Assembly: GCA_963855995.1 (NCBI GenBank)
Contig: OY979717.1
Coordinates: 12,775,001-12,839,000 of the forward strand
Direction: 5' to 3'
Origin: Muricea muricata
Taxonomy: Eukaryota; Cnidaria; Anthozoa; Malacalcyonacea; Plexauridae
DNA: 64,000 bases
Below the pieces are notes generated by a model that saw nothing but the letters and a program-made list of their open reading frames with translations, had not been told where the DNA came from and ran no database searches. Positions 61,143 to 64,000 of the stretch are shown one piece after another. Position 1 is the stretch's first letter. Each line of letters begins with the position of its first letter. Both the position numbers and the translations under genes were made by a program.

Positions 61143-61478
61143 TGATATGTATTAAGGCTGGATATGGTGCCTCGTAATACAAAACTCATGCTGATAAAAT
61201 TGAAGCCGGAAACTTTTTTGAGGTCCGCGGCTACGTTGAATGACCCCACTCAAGGAGTGAATCGATGTAGTTTTTGTTAGAAAACTGATTTCTTTGAAAG
61301 CTTTTTGCCTTAAAACGTTTTTTTTATTTCAAAATGAAAACTTTACATTCTGTAACATAAATCTGTCGCATTGCTGCTCATGTGGGACATCCAACATGGT
61401 CGCAAGTCATAAAATATGACGTACTTCCGGCTTTAAGACCCAGCCATAGATGTGCTATCCAGCTTTAATACATACCAA
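61143..61478. mobile_element. MITE, GTATTAARGCTGGATA arms
   Basis: TGATATGTATTAAGGCTGGA (61143) pairs with TCCAGCTTTAATACATACCA (61458), and AAGCCGGAA (61202) with TTCCGGCTT (61426) inside. Confidence 0.8.
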
Positions 61479-62536
61479 TGATCACAATAGTCTTAATTGT
61501 CTAAAAAAATGATGCAATGATTTTTATTGAAATTGTTATATTTCTACTGTGCAGTGAATCAGCGATATTCTAATAATAATCATGTCTCCTTCTGTCTATT
61601 TGCAAATCTTTTCTATATCAACATCGCAATAGCTAGACCAATTTCTATCTACCTAAAAGTGGCGTCCTGCAAAAGATATTTATCCAGGTTTTTGGGGGGT
61701 TTTTGGCAGCCGATCGTACGTGCTAATATATTGAGTATGATGTTTCCAAATATGGTAACCTTGCTTACTCATAATGTATGAATTATGAAAGTCACGTATC
61801 TGCCCTCCTCCATTCATTCATAAACATATACCCCCATTCAAATCAATCAGTTGCGCAGGATGGTGGCTCGGATTTTAAGTCATAAATATTTTTATCGCAT
61901 TGTTGTAGGCTTGCAGCCAAGTCCGTGTTAGGTTAATTGGGAAATATATAGTATTGTAAAATAAATTGTCTTGGGAGGGCGTTACCAGATAAAGCCATGG
62001 AACAAGATTTGGACATGACTATTTTTACACCACTTTCTCGTACAATTTGTACATAGGAGAGTGGAAAAAATGAATGACTGTTGACAGTTTATACTATAAT
62101 ATTATTTTTATGTTCTTTATAATATTGATGACAATAAAAGCAAACAAAAATGTACGCAAATTTATCTGCAAAATAAAATGTAAATATCTTAAAAAATCTA
62201 ATTAATTTAATTAGGAAATTTCCTTATCTCAAATGGGAGTCGGTCCCACGGACTTTATATGGCGTAGCTAACACTCGGAATTGTTTAATGTGAGTACATA
62301 ACCCTTCATTAACGATGTCAAGGTGAAGTACATTTTAAATTCTTGAAATTAACTTATTGGGTCCTGTGATTGTAATGTTGAATGAAGGCCGGTTCAGGAA
62401 AGGATAGGGGTTGATGAGAGCTGGTCGATGTTTCCCAACACAATCGGGTATTTTATTGGAGTGAAAACATGGTCAAAATACTCATTCTTTTATTATTTGT
62501 GTATGTAGCTTAAAATCTGTCCTGTGACAATTTGTG

Positions 62537-62581
62537 ACTGTCAACTCTTATCAACTGTCAACTCTTATCAACTGTCAACTT
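62537..62581. repeat. 18-bp tandem repeat
   Basis: CTGTCAACTCTTATCAA is present twice in full, followed by a partial third copy. Confidence 0.8.
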
Positions 62582-63300
62582 CGTTTGACTCTACTTACAA
62601 GAATTTCTAATAATATTTTTTGTTGCAAAGTCGTCGCCATGCAGGCAAACTAGTTCGATAGGAACTAATCAAGATCTGACATTTTACTATCATTATCGCA
62701 ATAAAAAAGGGCCTAATCAATACAATCCGATAGAAAATATGTGATCGAAGTCGCGTTTGTTTCACCTTTGGAAATTCTTCAAACTAGTTTTGAAAAGTTG
62801 TCCAAATTCTGATTTCCATTTTGAGCTTATAAGGAGTGCCGTAAGTAATAAGCTTGGTGCGATGTTACGATATAAATTTCTCTTCGAATATCGCTATTCC
62901 AAATTAGGAAAATTTCAATACTCCTGATTTCAGCAACTTAACGCCCGATTTTTTAAACTTAAGAATATAAACAAATAGGATCTATATGCAATATGGAACA
63001 TAGCTCCATAATATTACATAGTTGTATGATAATACTTGATATCACGTCTTTAAATTGGCTCTAAATGCTGTGAATATCTTTAAAAATATTTTGAAAATTT
63101 ATTTTCCCTAGCTTTTATTTCGCTTCCCCTTTAATAGAGACCCGCGCAGAGAAACTGGATTTATCGCACTGGATGTGTATGGCCTGAAAGTTCGTTCAAG
63201 GGTTTGATGTAAAATATTTACGACGTATTCAGACCTTGACCTTCAGAGTTGGACACTTTGATCAACTGCTACCAAATTTTGCGGGGGGGGGGGGGGGAAG

Positions 63301-64000
63301 TTTCCAAAAAATGCGCGATTATCAATTGACACTCCACAAGACATGAACAAGTATTCAATTTAATTAAAATTGCTGCAGCTGATACTTTTAGTTACATGAT
63401 AAAATGACTTTGGCAGAACTTTTTTTGAAATAAACTAGTGATTCTTTATACGACTACACCAGTGTGATTTTTATACGATAATTTTCTAGAAACATATTAT
63501 ATCTAAAGAATACTAATGAGAGATGATACGTTACGATACGTACGGTATAGTTTTGTCGTCAAGATTCGTGACAACCATTAATTGCTACATTATTTATATT
63601 TAATCAATGAAGCTCTAATTAATAACAGTAAGGGACATGGCAGTATTGCCTTTTAACAATATTCTAAAACTTTTAATTAAGATTTTTATCAGCTTTTAAT
63701 CGTAGATATACATATGGTCATTTATGCTAAATGCTTGTGAGTGCAAGACATTGCTATTAGCCTTTTAACACGGAGTTCAAGCTATATTGACATAATTTGT
63801 CATGCCGGTCAATTTTCCTTGTGAGACAAAGTAATGTTACACCCATATAAAACACACATGCGGATTTGGTTATCTTAATAAAATGAAAATAATTAACCAA
63901 CAATTTTCCAAAAAATGCGCGATTATTAATTGACACTTCACATGACTGACAAGAACAAGTATCCGATTTAACTAAAATTGCTGCAGCTGATACTTTTAGT
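63301..64000 (+). repeat. Direct repeats, ~604-bp period, running off the end
   Basis: TTTCCAAAAAATGCGCGATT and about 75 following bases (63301-63392) recur at 63905-64000, ending in GCTGCAGCTGATACTTTTAG in both. The second copy is cut by the window edge. It may be the start of a larger tandem array or two ends of one insertion in direct orientation. Confidence 0.8.

Larger units (their letters stand above)
59453..64000. other. 3' flank and intergenic region
   Basis: No gene was recognised downstream of 59452 on either strand. The first 200 bases are the likely 3' UTR (AATAAA at 59651). The rest is AT-rich with two MITEs (60945-61080, 61143-61478), an 18-bp unit repeated in tandem (62537-62580), a poly-G tract and a direct repeat at the right edge. 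Confidence 0.6.

Noticed and set aside
1-64000. CRISPR arrays, operons, bacterial promoters or rRNA genes
   Set aside because: None seen; genes are spliced and the repeats are transposon or satellite in type.

Overview
This window is AT-rich, intron-rich nuclear DNA from an animal. Five spliced genes can be read: a C-type lectin receptor, HIBCH, ArfGAP1, two tandem sulfatase-fold DUF229 genes, and a zinc-finger/leucine-rich-repeat gene (counting the DUF229 pair as one locus). Introns follow GT-AG, an interstitial array of the animal telomere repeat TTAGGG is present, and the DNA is packed with short inverted-repeat transposons (MITEs). A non-bilaterian or other invertebrate, for example a cnidarian, would fit, but the species cannot be fixed from sequence alone.

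Layout. 0-8.4 kb: two diverged copies of a ~1.5 kb non-coding block (45-1640 and 5378-8345) flank a minus-strand C-type lectin receptor gene (2072-3484) with a tyrosine-motif tail. The second copy has taken up MITEs and a dead fragment of the HIBCH last exon. 9.1-16.2 kb: HIBCH on the minus strand (14 exons, including a 15-nt microexon; the 5' exon was not found). 16.2-23.7 kb: gene-poor, with MITEs, a 17-bp minisatellite, an inverted duplication, interstitial telomere repeats and a broken Merlin transposase. 23.8-33.4 kb: ArfGAP1 on the plus strand, 13 exons, with several MITEs in its introns, one of which ends in tRNA-like sequences. 34.2-48.6 kb: two tandem minus-strand DUF229 paralogues with the same five-exon plan. 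Their catalytic exons are far more alike than their ends, which suggests gene conversion. A DIRS-type retroelement fragment lies in the second copy. 49.7-59.5 kb: a nine-exon plus-strand gene for a predicted 706-residue protein joining two CCCH zinc fingers, a helical region, a plant-SHI-like cysteine cluster and leucine-rich repeats. I do not recognise this combination. It is divergently arranged with the second DUF229 gene across ~1.05 kb. 59.5-64 kb: no gene seen; MITEs and a direct repeat running off the end.

The genes do not form a pathway: they are mitochondrial valine breakdown (HIBCH), Golgi/COPI traffic (ArfGAP1), predicted secretory-pathway hydrolases (DUF229 pair), a cell-surface receptor (lectin) and a probable RNA-binding or adaptor protein. 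Exon joins were worked out by hand from splice signals and reading phase; every gene model sums to a multiple of three.
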